NCBI GenBank assembly: GCA_029959365.1
Contig: JASCOA010000026.1
Coordinates: 1 to 33,531, forward strand
Direction: 5' to 3'
DNA from: Microbacteriaceae bacterium PS02343
Lineage (GTDB): Bacteria; Actinomycetota; Actinomycetes; Actinomycetales; Microbacteriaceae
DNA: 33,531 nucleotides
Of this stretch, positions 1 to 10,031 are shown piece after piece. The position numbers and the translations under genes are program-made. Within the stretch, counting starts at the first letter, position 1; each line of letters opens with the position of its first letter. Under the pieces are notes generated by a model. It did no database searches and had not been told where the DNA came from. It worked only from the letters and a program-made list of their open reading frames with translations.

Positions 1-2251
<2,251 letters not shown>

Positions 2252-2255
<4 letters not shown>

Positions 2256-3814
2256 CGTCCTGCCTCGTCGTCGTGATGGTCGTTCTGGGATTCACCGCTG
2301 GCGACCATGACGTCGTCGCGGTCGGCCGTCCTGGGGTCGAACTCGCGCACGATGCGCCCCTTCGACAGCACGACGATGCGGTTGGCGGCCCCGAGGGCCT
2401 CGCCGATCTCGCTCGTCGCGAAGAGCACCCCGAGCCCTCGGCGGGCTTCGCGCGCCATGAGCGCGAAGATCTCGGCCTTGGCGCCCACGTCGATGCCGCG
2501 GGTGGGCTCGTCGAGCAGCAGCGCATCCGGCTGCGTCATCAGCACCTTGCCGATCACGACCTTCTGCTGGTTGCCGCCGCTCAGGGAGGTGATGGATGCG
2601 GTGGGCCCGGCGGTCTTGACCCGCACGTCGCGCACGCCCGCCTCCACCGCGTCGCGCTCGGGGCCGCGTCGCAGGAAGCCCCCGCGCACGAAGTCGAGCA
2701 GCGAGGCGAGCGAGAGGTTCTGGCCCACCGACATGGTCTGCACGAGACCGTCGCGCTGGCGGTCCTCGGGCACCAGCGCGAGCCCGCGGGCGATGCGCTC
2801 GCGCACGCTGAGCCGGTTGACCGGCACCCCCTTGAGGCGGACCTCGCCCTGCTGCAGCGGCAGCCGTCCGGCGATCGCCTCGAGCAGCTCGGTGCGGCCG
2901 GCGCCCATCAGCCCGTAGAGGCAGACGATCTCGCCGGCGCGCACCGTCAGCGAGAGCCGGTCGACGCTGAGCCGGCCGGGGGTCGACGGATCGACCACGC
3001 TGACCTCGTCGAGCTCGAGCACGGGCTCGCCGAACTCGTCGAGCAGATCGGGGTTCAGGTCGTCGGCGCTGCGGCCGACCATGTTCGAGATGACCCAGTT
3101 GATGTCGATCTCGTGTCGGTCGCCGCGGGCGACGAGCTCGCCGTCGCGGAAGACCACGGCGTGGTCGGCGAGCTCGAGCGCCTCCTCGAGGTGGTGCGAG
3201 ATGTAGACGATGGCGACGCCCTGGGCGGTGAGGTCGCGGATGACCCCGAAGAGCACCTCGACCTCGCTGCCGCTGAGGGCGGAGGTGGGCTCGTCCATGA
3301 TGAGCACCCGCGCCTCGCCGGCGAGCGCGCGGGCGATCTCGACGACCTGCTGCTGCCCGAGCCGCAGGTCGGCGACCAGCGTCTTGGGGTCGAGCTGCTC
3401 CTCGAGCCGCTCGAGCAGCCCGGCGGTGACGCGGCTCTGCCGCCGCTCGTCGATGAGCAGGCCGCCGCGGGCGATCTCGCGCCCCATGAAGATGTTGTCG
3501 CGGATGCTGAGGTTGGGCGCCAGGCTCAGCTCCTGGTGGATGATCGCGATGCCGCGCTCGACCGCGTCGACGGTGCCGCGCAGCTGCAGCGGCTCGCCGT
3601 CGAGCTCGAGGGTGCCCGAGGTCGGCGTCTCGACGCCGCTGAGGATCTTCATGAGCGTGGACTTGCCGGCGCCGTTCTCGCCGAAGAGCACCGTCACCGA
3701 GCCCTTGCGGATCTCGAAGTCCACGCCCTTCAGCGCGCGGGTCGGGCCGTAGACCTTGGTGATGCCGACGGCGCGCATGACGACGTCGCCGGCGACCGCA
3801 TCCGCTGCGCTCAC
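2252..3814 (-). CDS. Sugar ABC transporter ATP-binding protein (RbsA family)
   Basis: This is the double-domain ATPase energising the sugar importer. In the first domain a perfect Walker A (GENGAGKST, residues 45-53) is followed by an LRLGQQQ signature variant and MDEPTSAL Walker B. The second domain has the degenerate Walker A typical of this family (GLMGAGRTE, Lys replaced by Arg), an intact LSGGNQQ signature and LLDEPTRGID. This asymmetry, with one canonical and one degenerate site, is normal for RbsA/MglA. The start is the GTG at 3814 because it overlaps the DUF2291 stop (GTGA) and fits the family length (520 residues); the reading frame stays open far upstream but that extension is Arg-rich shadow sequence. 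It is translationally coupled on both sides. Confidence 0.92.
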
Positions 3815-4446
3815 GGCGTCACCTCGACGGCGGTCGGCACGACGGAGACGAGCTTCGGGTTGACCCGCAGGAAGGCGCCGGTCACGCGGATCGTCGCGCC
3901 CTCGGGGATCTCGAGTCCGTCGAGCACGTCGGCGCGCACGAGGTTGTTCAGCTCGGTGCCGACGTTCTGGTACTCGAGCTGGTTGGTGAACTGGTTGAAG
4001 GAGATCTCGCCGCTCACGTCGCGCAGCGCGGTGCCGTTGAGGGCCGGTCCGATCTGCACCTGCACGACCGTGTCGGCCGGCAGGCCCTCGACGGTGACCG
4101 GCAGCACGGGCGGCGTCGCGGTACCCGCCACGGCCGTGAAGGTGACGGGGAAGGCGTAGGCGCTGCTCGCGCCGGAGGTGTTGCCCGCATCGGCCTCGTC
4201 GGCGCCGCCGTCGAGCGCGGCGAGCAGCTCGGCGAGGTCGACGGCCTCGTCGTCGACGTAGGCCGTGATGGCGTCGTACTGCTCCGCGGCGAAGGTCGCG
4301 GCGTCGAGCTGACCGTCGGCGGCGGCCGTATCGGCCTCGTCGGTGCTCACCACCTTCACGTTGAAGGCTGCGGCGATGATCACGGCTGCGGCGATGGCGA
4401 GGAGCACCATCCACGGGCGCAGCGGACCTCGGTTGGAACGGGACAT
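3811..4446 (-). CDS. DUF2291 family protein, first gene of the sugar importer operon
   Basis: The 211-residue protein has an N-terminal hydrophobic anchor (about residues 12-28, no lipobox) and an extracytoplasmic domain. The segment GPALNGTALRDVSGEISFNQ and the following NQLEYQNVG match what I recall of DUF2291, a family of unknown function found next to ribose-type ABC transporters. The anchor and domain order suggest a membrane-tethered accessory to the importer, which is inference. The ATG at 4446 is preferred over one 30 nt upstream because GGGAG lies 8 nt before it and the protein then begins just ahead of the anchor. It leads the operon and overlaps the ATPase gene by four bases. Confidence 0.85.
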   Translation of the reverse strand: MSRSNRGPLRPWMVLLAIAAAVIIAAAFNVKVVSTDEADTAAADGQLDAATFAAEQYDAITAYVDDEAVDLAELLAALDGGADEADAGNTSGASSAYAFPVTFTAVAGTATPPVLPVTVEGLPADTVVQVQIGPALNGTALRDVSGEISFNQFTNQLEYQNVGTELNNLVRADVLDGLEIPEGATIRVTGAFLRVNPKLVSVVPTAVEVTP

Positions 4447-4503
4447 CGTCGTCACTCCCAGGGGGCTGTTCGGCATTGAACGATCGGGTCATCGAATAAC
4501 CCT

Positions 4504-4534
4504 CACTCGTCGGAAAAGGTTTTCCGGGCGAGTG
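4504..4534. promoter_or_regulatory. Nested inverted repeat, candidate operator for importer operon
   Basis: An inner inverted repeat, CGGAAAA-GG-TTTTCCG (4511-4526), is enclosed by outer arms CACTCG (4504-4509) and CGAGTG (4529-4534). The inner repeat resembles LacI-type half sites, but with GG rather than CG at the centre. Its position upstream of the leftward start and upstream of the rightward -35 would suit a regulator acting on either promoter. No transcription-factor family can be assigned with confidence. Confidence 0.5.
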
Positions 4535-4535
4535 G

Positions 4536-4565
4536 TCGACACTGTGGCACGGCCGCCGATAGGGT
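4536..4565 (+). promoter_or_regulatory. Promoter of the dehydrogenase-lactonase operon
   Basis: A -35 hexamer TCGACA (4536-4541, five of six to TTGACA) and a -10 TAGGGT (4560-4565, fits TANNNT) are separated by 18 nt. Transcription would begin near 4572, inside the palindrome at 4566-4579, leaving a leader of about 40 nt with a GAGGAG ribosome-binding site before the GTG at 4614. Confidence 0.55.
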
Positions 4566-4579
4566 GTCAACCGGTTGAC
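4566..4579. promoter_or_regulatory. Perfect palindromic operator GTCAACCGGTTGAC
   Basis: The 14-bp sequence GTCAACCGGTTGAC is a perfect palindrome with an AACCGGTT core like many LacI-family operators, lying directly over the predicted transcription start of the catabolic operon. Binding here would block initiation, so repression relieved by a sugar ligand is the natural model. No LacI gene is in the window; the FadR-type regulator encoded in this operon is an alternative binder. Confidence 0.6.
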
Positions 4580-4613
4580 CAAATCGTGTCCATCTCAATG
4601 ACGAGGAGCACCC

Positions 4614-5369
4614 GTGACCGCACGACTCGAGGGCAAGACCGCACTGGTGACCGGCGCCGCGACCGGCATCGGCCGCGCCATCGCCGACCGCTTCCTCGCC
4701 GAGGGGGCCCGCGTCGTCTACGCCGACCGCGATGCCGCCGGCGCCGAGGCCGCTGCCCAGAACCCGCACGCGCTCGCCACGACCGTCGACATCAGCGACG
4801 AGGCCGCCGTCGAGGCCGCCTACGCCGCTGTCGCCGCTGCCGGATGGGAGCTCGACGTGATCGTCGCCAACGCCGGCGTGCAGCTCTTCGGCCACGACGC
4901 CAAGATCGCCGACCTCGACCTCGCCACCTGGCAGCGCACGGTCGACATCAATCTCACCGGCACCTTCCTCACCGTCAAGCACGGCGTCCGCGCGCTGCGC
5001 GCCCACGGCCGCGGCGGTTCCATCCTCTTCACCGGCTCCCCCACCGCCCTCAACGGCGAGGGCAACGAGTTCACCGCCTACTCCTCGTCGAAGGCCGGCA
5101 TGCACGGCATGGCCCGCGCCGTCGCCGGCGCCTACGCGCACGAGAACATCCGCGCCAACGTCGTCGTGCCCGGCTACACCGAGACCACGCTCGTGAGCAC
5201 CATCAGCGAGGACCCGGCCTCCCGCGCCGCGATCGTCGGGCGCATCCCGCTCGGCCGCGCCGGCACCCCGGGCGACGTCGAGGGCGCGATGGTCTTCCTC
5301 GCCAGCGACGACGCCGCCTTCGCCACCGGCGCGGAGTTCCGCGTCGACGGCGGCATGACCACGCTCTGA
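4614..5369 (+). CDS. Short-chain dehydrogenase/reductase, candidate sugar dehydrogenase
   Basis: A classical SDR of 251 residues. It has the TGAATGIG nucleotide-binding motif (13-20), Asp38 at the end of strand 2 (which favours NAD over NADP), NAG at 86-88, Asn113, Ser142 and the catalytic Tyr156-x3-Lys160, and ends with VDGG as in most SDRs. GTG at 4614 is the start: GAGGAG lies 6-7 nt upstream and the frame begins just ahead of the fold. It heads an operon with a lactonase-like protein, which fits oxidation of an aldose to an aldonolactone. In the described D-apiose pathway this step is done by a Gfo/Idh-type enzyme (ApsD), so an SDR here would be a non-homologous substitute. The fold is certain; the substrate is inferred from context. 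Confidence 0.85.
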   Translation: MTARLEGKTALVTGAATGIGRAIADRFLAEGARVVYADRDAAGAEAAAQNPHALATTVDISDEAAVEAAYAAVAAAGWELDVIVANAGVQLFGHDAKIADLDLATWQRTVDINLTGTFLTVKHGVRALRAHGRGGSILFTGSPTALNGEGNEFTAYSSSKAGMHGMARAVAGAYAHENIRANVVVPGYTETTLVSTISEDPASRAAIVGRIPLGRAGTPGDVEGAMVFLASDDAAFATGAEFRVDGGMTTL

Positions 5370-5373
5370 GCCG

Positions 5374-7098
5374 ATGAGCCTCGACTCCTGGGGCCCGCAC
5401 CGCGGCGAGCCCTGGACGAGCGGACGCTGGAGCGCCGAGCTGCGCGCCGACGAGCTCGCCGACCTGCACGTCGACGGCGTGCTCGTGGCCCGATCGGTGC
5501 GCGCCGTCGTGCGCGACCGCGACTGGGGCACCGTGCCCGTCGCCGTCACCGGCCTGACGGAGGATGCAGCCGGGGTCGCACTGACCCTGCGCTACGACGG
5601 TCTCGGCATCGCCGCCGACGCCGTCCTCCGCGTCGAGCAGCACGGCGCCGAGCTCGCCGTCTCGCTCGGCCTCACCGCCGACGGCCCCATCGCGACGAAC
5701 CGCACGGGGCTCGTGCTGCTGCATCCGCCGGTCGTCTCGGGCGCCGCGCTGCGCATCCGCCACCCCGACGGCTCCGCGACCGCCGCGGCGTTCCCCGACG
5801 CGATCAGCCCGCACCAGCCGGCGCTCGGCATCGCCGGGCTCGACTGGCCGCACGGCGGGCTCGAGCTCTCGGCCGACTTCGCGGGCGACGTCTTCGAGAT
5901 GGAGGACCAGCGCAACTGGACCGACGCCTCGTACAAGACCTACTCGCGCCCGCTCGATCTGCCCTTCCCGTACGACCTCGCCGACGGCGAGCTGGTCGCG
6001 CAGTCGATCGTGTTCCGCGCCGCGGGCACGGCGGAGCGAGCGGATGCGGACGCCCCGGTCGTGCACCTGGTGGACGCCGGCCGAGCGGTGCCCGCGGTGC
6101 TCGTCGCAGCCGCGACCGCCCCGGCGGACGGCGCCGCGCATCCGGCCGCCGCGGCGAGCGCCGTGATCGTCGAGTTCGAGGCGGATGCGCCGAACGCCGC
6201 CGCCGTGCTGGAGCGCGCGAGCGCGAGCGGTCTGCCGCTGGACGTGCGGATCGTCGCAGCCGATCCCTCGCAGGTCGCCGGCGCCGTGGCGCTCGCCGCC
6301 CCGTACGCGCCGCTCCGTATCGGCGTCTTCGACGCGGGCACGCACGTGAGCGAGGCGCCGCTGCATGCCGCGCTCGTCGAGGCCGCGCGCGGGCTCGACG
6401 CCGAGCTCGTGGGCGGCGCGCGCTCGCACTTCACCGAGCTGAACCGCACGCACGAGCGGCTGCCCCGGTTCGACGCCTGGACCATCAGCGTCACGCCGCA
6501 GATGCACGCCCGCGAGACCTTCCAGATCGAGGAGTCGATCGGGCTGCAGCGCCGGGTCGCCGCCGACGCCGTCGCCATCGCCGGCGGCGCGCCCGTGCAC
6601 GTGGGGCCCGTCACGCTGCGGCCGCGGTTCAACGCGGTGGCGACCACGGCGCCGCCCGCGCCGCCGGCCGGCCTCGATCGGGGCTACGGACCGGCCCTGC
6701 TCGGCGACACGACGGACGACCGCCAGTCCGCGCCGCAGCTCGCGGCCTGGGTGATCGCGAGCGCGGCGGCCCTCGCCGAGGGCGGCGCCGCATCCATGGC
6801 CTGGTTCGAGGAATGGGGCCCGCGCGGTCTCAAGGGCACCCCGGCCGCCGACGCGGTCGCCGCCGTGCACGCGCTCGCCGGCCTGCCCCTGCTCGTGCCG
6901 GCCACCACGATTCCCGACGACGCCCGCACCTGGGCGCTCGCGGCGCGCACCTCGACGGGCGTGCGCGTGCTCGCCGCCCGACTCGGCGACACGGCCGGCG
7001 AGCTCGCCATCACGGCGGACGGACTGGTCGTGCGTGCCATGCTGGAACCCGGCACCTGGTCGATCATCGACCTGCCGACGGACGACGAGGAGGACTGA
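5374..7098 (+). CDS. apnL: Putative D-apionate lactonase-type protein
   Basis: A 574-residue protein matching what I remember of the D-apionate lactonase (ApnL) family, which hydrolyses D-apionolactone to D-apionate. Family-like segments are VRDRDWGT (46-53), NRTGLVLLHP (109-118) and the distinctive FEMEDQRNWTDASYKTY (174-190), followed by a long alpha/beta central part that could be a TIM barrel and a short beta-rich end (ALAARTSTGVRVLAARLG onward). There is no signal peptide, so it is cytoplasmic. Its ATG follows the dehydrogenase stop by four bases with no clear Shine-Dalgarno, implying translational coupling, and its stop overlaps the next start (TGATG). Recognition is from memory of family motifs, so the substrate should be treated as provisional; a lactonase for a related sugar acid is the main alternative. 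Confidence 0.72.
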   Translation: MSLDSWGPHRGEPWTSGRWSAELRADELADLHVDGVLVARSVRAVVRDRDWGTVPVAVTGLTEDAAGVALTLRYDGLGIAADAVLRVEQHGAELAVSLGLTADGPIATNRTGLVLLHPPVVSGAALRIRHPDGSATAAAFPDAISPHQPALGIAGLDWPHGGLELSADFAGDVFEMEDQRNWTDASYKTYSRPLDLPFPYDLADGELVAQSIVFRAAGTAERADADAPVVHLVDAGRAVPAVLVAAATAPADGAAHPAAAASAVIVEFEADAPNAAAVLERASASGLPLDVRIVAADPSQVAGAVALAAPYAPLRIGVFDAGTHVSEAPLHAALVEAARGLDAELVGGARSHFTELNRTHERLPRFDAWTISVTPQMHARETFQIEESIGLQRRVAADAVAIAGGAPVHVGPVTLRPRFNAVATTAPPAPPAGLDRGYGPALLGDTTDDRQSAPQLAAWVIASAAALAEGGAASMAWFEEWGPRGLKGTPAADAVAAVHALAGLPLLVPATTIPDDARTWALAARTSTGVRVLAARLGDTAGELAITADGLVVRAMLEPGTWSIIDLPTDDEED

Positions 7099-7538
7099 TG
7101 CTGAAGGGCATCGACCCGCTGCTCGGGGGCGCGCTGCTGCACCTCCTCGACGACATGGGCCACGGCGACCAGCTGCTCGTCGTCGACCGCAACTTCCCCG
7201 CGGCCGCCACCGGCAAGCCGGTGATCCACCTCGGCGAGGCGACCATGTCGCGCGCGATCGGCGCGCTGCTCTCGGTCCTCCCCCTGGACGTGTTCCTCGA
7301 GACCCCGATCGAGCGGATGGAGGTGGACGGCGACCCCGCGCGCACCACCCCCGAGCAGGACGCGGTGCTCGAGCTCGCCCGCGCGAGCCATCCGCAGCCG
7401 CTCGAATGGGGCGTCATCCCCCGCCTCGACTTCTACGAGCGCGCCAAGGGCGCCTTCGCGGTCGTGCACGTGCTCGACCCCGCACCCTGGGGCTGCTTCA
7501 TCCTGCACAAGGGCGTCGTCTTCCCCGAGGGGGCCTGA
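7098..7538 (+). CDS. FucU/RbsD family sugar mutarotase
   Basis: A 146-residue protein of the RbsD/FucU family, which interconverts anomers or ring forms of imported sugars. Residues typical of the FucU branch are visible: MGHGD with His22, Asp30, the FYERAKGAF stretch with Tyr113, and a C-terminal GCFILHKGV. The start overlaps the upstream stop (TGATG) and GAGGAGG precedes it. The place of this gene beside an importer and a sugar dehydrogenase suggests it supplies the anomer that the dehydrogenase uses. Named family members act on L-fucose and D-ribose; the substrate here is not evident. It is followed after four bases by a regulator gene. Confidence 0.88.
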   Translation: MLKGIDPLLGGALLHLLDDMGHGDQLLVVDRNFPAAATGKPVIHLGEATMSRAIGALLSVLPLDVFLETPIERMEVDGDPARTTPEQDAVLELARASHPQPLEWGVIPRLDFYERAKGAFAVVHVLDPAPWGCFILHKGVVFPEGA

Positions 7539-7542
7539 CCCC

Positions 7543-8289
7543 GTGCCCGCCTATCCCGGCGACGCCACCCGCGAGATCGCCTCCGCCTTCGAGACGCTGC
7601 CGCGCGGCAGCGTCGTCAGCGAGGTCGCCCGCCGCCTGCTCGAGCGCTTCACGAGCGGCGACATCGAGCCCGGTACGCGATTGCCCCCGGAGCGCGCCCT
7701 CGCCGAGTCGCTCGGCGTCGGCCGCTCGGCCGTGCGCGAGGCCCTCGCCGCACTCGAGCTGCTCGGCATCGTCGACGTGCGCCCCGGCTCGGGCACCTAC
7801 CTGCGCGGCGCGGCCAGCGAACTGCTGCCGAAGACGCTCAGCTGGGGCCTCATGCTCGGGCAGCGGCGCACCCGCGACCTCATCGAGGTGCGCAACGAGC
7901 TCGAGGTGCAGGCGGCGCGCCTCGCCGCCGAGCGCGCCACCGAGGAGGAGCTCGCGCTCATGCGCGAGCACCTCGAGTCCATGCGCAAGCACGAGGGCGA
8001 CCTGCAGCAGTTCGTCGACGCCGACCTGCGCTTCCACCTGCAGATCGGCCTCAGCGCCGGCAACCCGGTGCTGCTCGACCTGCTGCAGAGCCTGCGCTCG
8101 CTGATCCGCGTGTGGGTCGACCGCGCGCTGCACGACGAGCACCACATCCGCTTGGCCGTCGAGGAGCACACCCGGGTCTACGAGGGCATCGCCTCGCGGG
8201 ATCCGGCACGAGCGGATGAGGCCATGCAGGCCCACATGCTCACTGCCAGCCAGCGACTGGTCGCGTCACTAGACTCGAACGGGTCCTGA
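7543..8289 (+). CDS. FadR-type GntR transcriptional regulator (FCD domain)
   Basis: A 248-residue regulator with a GntR winged helix at about 25-90 (GTRLPPERALAESLGVGRSAVREAL and the RPGSGTYL wing) and an all-helical FCD effector domain at about 110-235 (RNELEVQAARLA, DADLRFHLQIG, and the later EEHT and QAHM histidines that usually bind a metal). FCD regulators commonly sense organic or sugar acids. The GTG at 7543 follows the mutarotase stop by four bases and GAGGGGG lies upstream, so it is the fourth gene of the catabolic operon and may control it, possibly through a palindrome in the divergent region. It could be auto-repressing with an aldonate inducer, which is inference. Confidence 0.9.
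   Translation: MPAYPGDATREIASAFETLPRGSVVSEVARRLLERFTSGDIEPGTRLPPERALAESLGVGRSAVREALAALELLGIVDVRPGSGTYLRGAASELLPKTLSWGLMLGQRRTRDLIEVRNELEVQAARLAAERATEEELALMREHLESMRKHEGDLQQFVDADLRFHLQIGLSAGNPVLLDLLQSLRSLIRVWVDRALHDEHHIRLAVEEHTRVYEGIASRDPARADEAMQAHMLTASQRLVASLDSNGS
8270..8275 (+). promoter_or_regulatory. -10 element TAGACT upstream of fbaA
   Basis: TAGACT inside the last codons of the regulator fits the TANNNT -10 used elsewhere in this window (the same hexamer precedes gntR, ispH and orn). Initiation near 8283 would give fbaA its own transcript with a leader of about 45 nt. No convincing -35 is seen. Confidence 0.4.
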
Positions 8290-8327
8290 AACCGGGCCCG
8301 ACGACGACACTCACCGAGGAGCCCGGC

Positions 8328-9356
8328 ATGCCCATCGCCACCCCCGACCAGTACGCGGCCCTGCTCGAGAAGGCCAAGACCGGCGGTTTCGCCTACCCCG
8401 CGTTCAACGTCTCGTCCTCGCAGACGCTCAACGCCGTGCTGCAGGGCCTCACCGAGGCCGGCTCCGACGGCATCATCCAGGTCACGACGGGCGGCGCGGA
8501 CTACTTCGCCGGCCACACCGTGAAGAACCGCGCCGGTGGGGCGCTCGCCTTCGCCGCCTTCGCGCGCGAGGTCGCCAAGGCCTACCCCGTCACGGTCGCG
8601 CTGCACACCGACCACTGCCCCAAAGGCGCGCTCGACGACTTCCTGCTGCCGCTGCTCGCGGCGTCGGAGGAGGCCGTGAAGGCCGGCGGCGAGCCGATCT
8701 TCCAGTCGCACATGTGGGACGGCTCGGCCGTGCCGCTCGCGGAGAACCTCGAGATCGCGCAGGACGTCATCAAGCGCACCAAGGCCATCAACGCCATCCT
8801 CGAGGTCGAGATCGGCGTCGTCGGCGGCGAGGAGGACGGCGTGGAGCACGAGGGCAGCAACGAGGCCCTCTACACGACCCTCGGCGACGTGGAGCAGGCC
8901 GTCGAGGCCCTCGGCCTCGGCGAGCACGGCCGCTACATCGCGGCGCTCACCTTCGGCAACGTGCACGGCGTCTACAAGCCGGGCGGCGTGAAGCTGCGCC
9001 CCGAGCTGCTCGGCGAGATCCAGGCCGGCATCGCCGCGAAGTACGGCACGGGCGACAAGCCGCTCGACCTCGTCTTCCACGGCGGCTCCGGGTCGACGGA
9101 TGCGGAGATCGCCACCGCGGTCGCCAACGGCGTCATCAAGATGAACATCGACACCGATACGCAGTACGCCTACAGCCGCTCGGTCGCCGACACCGTGCTC
9201 AAGAACTACGACGCCTTCATCAAGGCCGACGGCGAGGTGGGCAACAAGAAGCTCTACGACCCCCGCGCCTGGGGCAAGAAGGCCGAGACGGCCATGGCCG
9301 CGCGCGTGCTCGAGGCCACGAAGCAGCTCGGCTCGTTCGGCAAGTCGGAGTCCTGA
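8328..9356 (+). CDS. fbaA: Class II fructose-bisphosphate aldolase
   Basis: A 342-residue class II (zinc) aldolase of the long A-type, cleaving fructose 1,6-bisphosphate to dihydroxyacetone phosphate and glyceraldehyde 3-phosphate in glycolysis and gluconeogenesis. The zinc and catalytic motif HTDHCPKGALDDF (Asp95, His96), VEIGVVGGEEDGV, TFGNVHGVY, FHGGSGS and the NIDTDTQYA phosphate-binding stretch are all present. GAGGAG sits 6 nt before the ATG. It is probably a housekeeping gene with its own promoter that happens to lie beside the sugar-acid cluster, although DHAP-producing routes would converge here. Confidence 0.96.
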   Translation: MPIATPDQYAALLEKAKTGGFAYPAFNVSSSQTLNAVLQGLTEAGSDGIIQVTTGGADYFAGHTVKNRAGGALAFAAFAREVAKAYPVTVALHTDHCPKGALDDFLLPLLAASEEAVKAGGEPIFQSHMWDGSAVPLAENLEIAQDVIKRTKAINAILEVEIGVVGGEEDGVEHEGSNEALYTTLGDVEQAVEALGLGEHGRYIAALTFGNVHGVYKPGGVKLRPELLGEIQAGIAAKYGTGDKPLDLVFHGGSGSTDAEIATAVANGVIKMNIDTDTQYAYSRSVADTVLKNYDAFIKADGEVGNKKLYDPRAWGKKAETAMAARVLEATKQLGSFGKSES

Positions 9357-9973
9357 TGAGCGACTCGTCCGGCACCGGCAGCGCCTCGGGCGATCCGCGC
9401 CCGCGCCCGCAGTACGGGGAGTACGCCCCGCCCGGGTGGAAGTCGCCGGTGCCGGGCGAGGACGCCCCGGCCACCCCCGCTCCGGCGCAGGCGCCGGCCC
9501 AGCCGGCACCCGCACCGACTGCTGCGCCGCCCGGCGGCGAGTACGACTGGGGCACGCCCAAGCCGGTGAAGCCCGCAGGCCGTCGCCGCTCGGCCGACAC
9601 CGTGATCAGCTTCGCGCTGCTCGGGCTCGGGCTCTACTTCGGCGTGTTCGGCAGCTTCCAGGCCGCGATCGTCGACCCCGCGCCGCAGTTCCTCGCCTCG
9701 CTGCAGCAGTCGGGCTTCGACACCGCCGGTGTGCTGCCCGACTTCAGCCGGCTCATGCCGATCCTCGCCGGCCTCGCGGTCGGGCTCTGGGGTGCGGCGC
9801 TCGCCTGGACCCTGCGCCGCGTGCGCGCCCGCAGGATCGCCTTCTGGGTGCCGCTGACCGCCGGCGTGCTCTTCACCCTGGTGCAGAGCATCGCGCTGCT
9901 CGCCGTCTTCATGGCGACCCCCGGCGCGATGGAGATGCTCACGAGCTTCGCGACGAGCCAGACCGCGCCCTGA
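9356..9973 (+). CDS. DUF6264-like membrane protein
   Basis: A 205-residue protein with a Pro/Ala-rich cytoplasmic N-terminus (RPRPQYGEYAPPGW start, then a low-complexity PAPAQAPAQPAP tract) and three hydrophobic segments at about residues 82-104, 133-153 and 165-185. The RPRPQYGEYA opening followed by three membrane spans resembles DUF6264, a Microbacteriaceae family of unknown role. Its ATG overlaps the fbaA stop (TGATG), so it is co-translated with the aldolase; a strong hairpin follows. No function can be offered. Confidence 0.75.
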   Translation: MSDSSGTGSASGDPRPRPQYGEYAPPGWKSPVPGEDAPATPAPAQAPAQPAPAPTAAPPGGEYDWGTPKPVKPAGRRRSADTVISFALLGLGLYFGVFGSFQAAIVDPAPQFLASLQQSGFDTAGVLPDFSRLMPILAGLAVGLWGAALAWTLRRVRARRIAFWVPLTAGVLFTLVQSIALLAVFMATPGAMEMLTSFATSQTAP

Positions 9974-9980
9974 CGCGCTG

Positions 9981-10023
9981 ACGACGGAGGGGCCGGATGC
10001 ATCGCATCCGGCCCCTCCGTCGT
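9981..10023. terminator. Bidirectional hairpin terminator between convergent genes
   Basis: A perfect 20-bp inverted repeat (arms 9981-10000 and 10004-10023) with a 3-nt loop lies between the convergent fbaA/DUF6264 unit and the dehydrogenase gene. There is no U tract on either side, as is common in high-GC actinobacteria. The arms carry the GGATGC word that is frequent across the window. Confidence 0.8.
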
Positions 10024-10031
10024 GCTCCCGG

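Larger units (their letters stand above)
4477..4613. promoter_or_regulatory. Divergent control region between importer and catabolic operons
   Basis: This AT-richer gap separates the leftward importer operon from the rightward dehydrogenase operon. It contains a good rightward promoter, a perfect palindrome over the predicted transcription start and a second nested inverted repeat nearer the importer side (annotated separately). The layout suggests joint control of uptake and catabolism by one or two repressors. No leftward -10 matches TANNNT well; a TTATTC/TATTCG stretch near 4490-4500 is the best candidate and would place the nested repeat over the leftward -35. Confidence 0.7.

Noticed and set aside
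8328-9356. FbaA as the cleavage enzyme of the sugar-acid pathway
   Set aside because: It has all marks of glycolytic class II fructose-bisphosphate aldolase and its own promoter, so it is probably a neighbour only.
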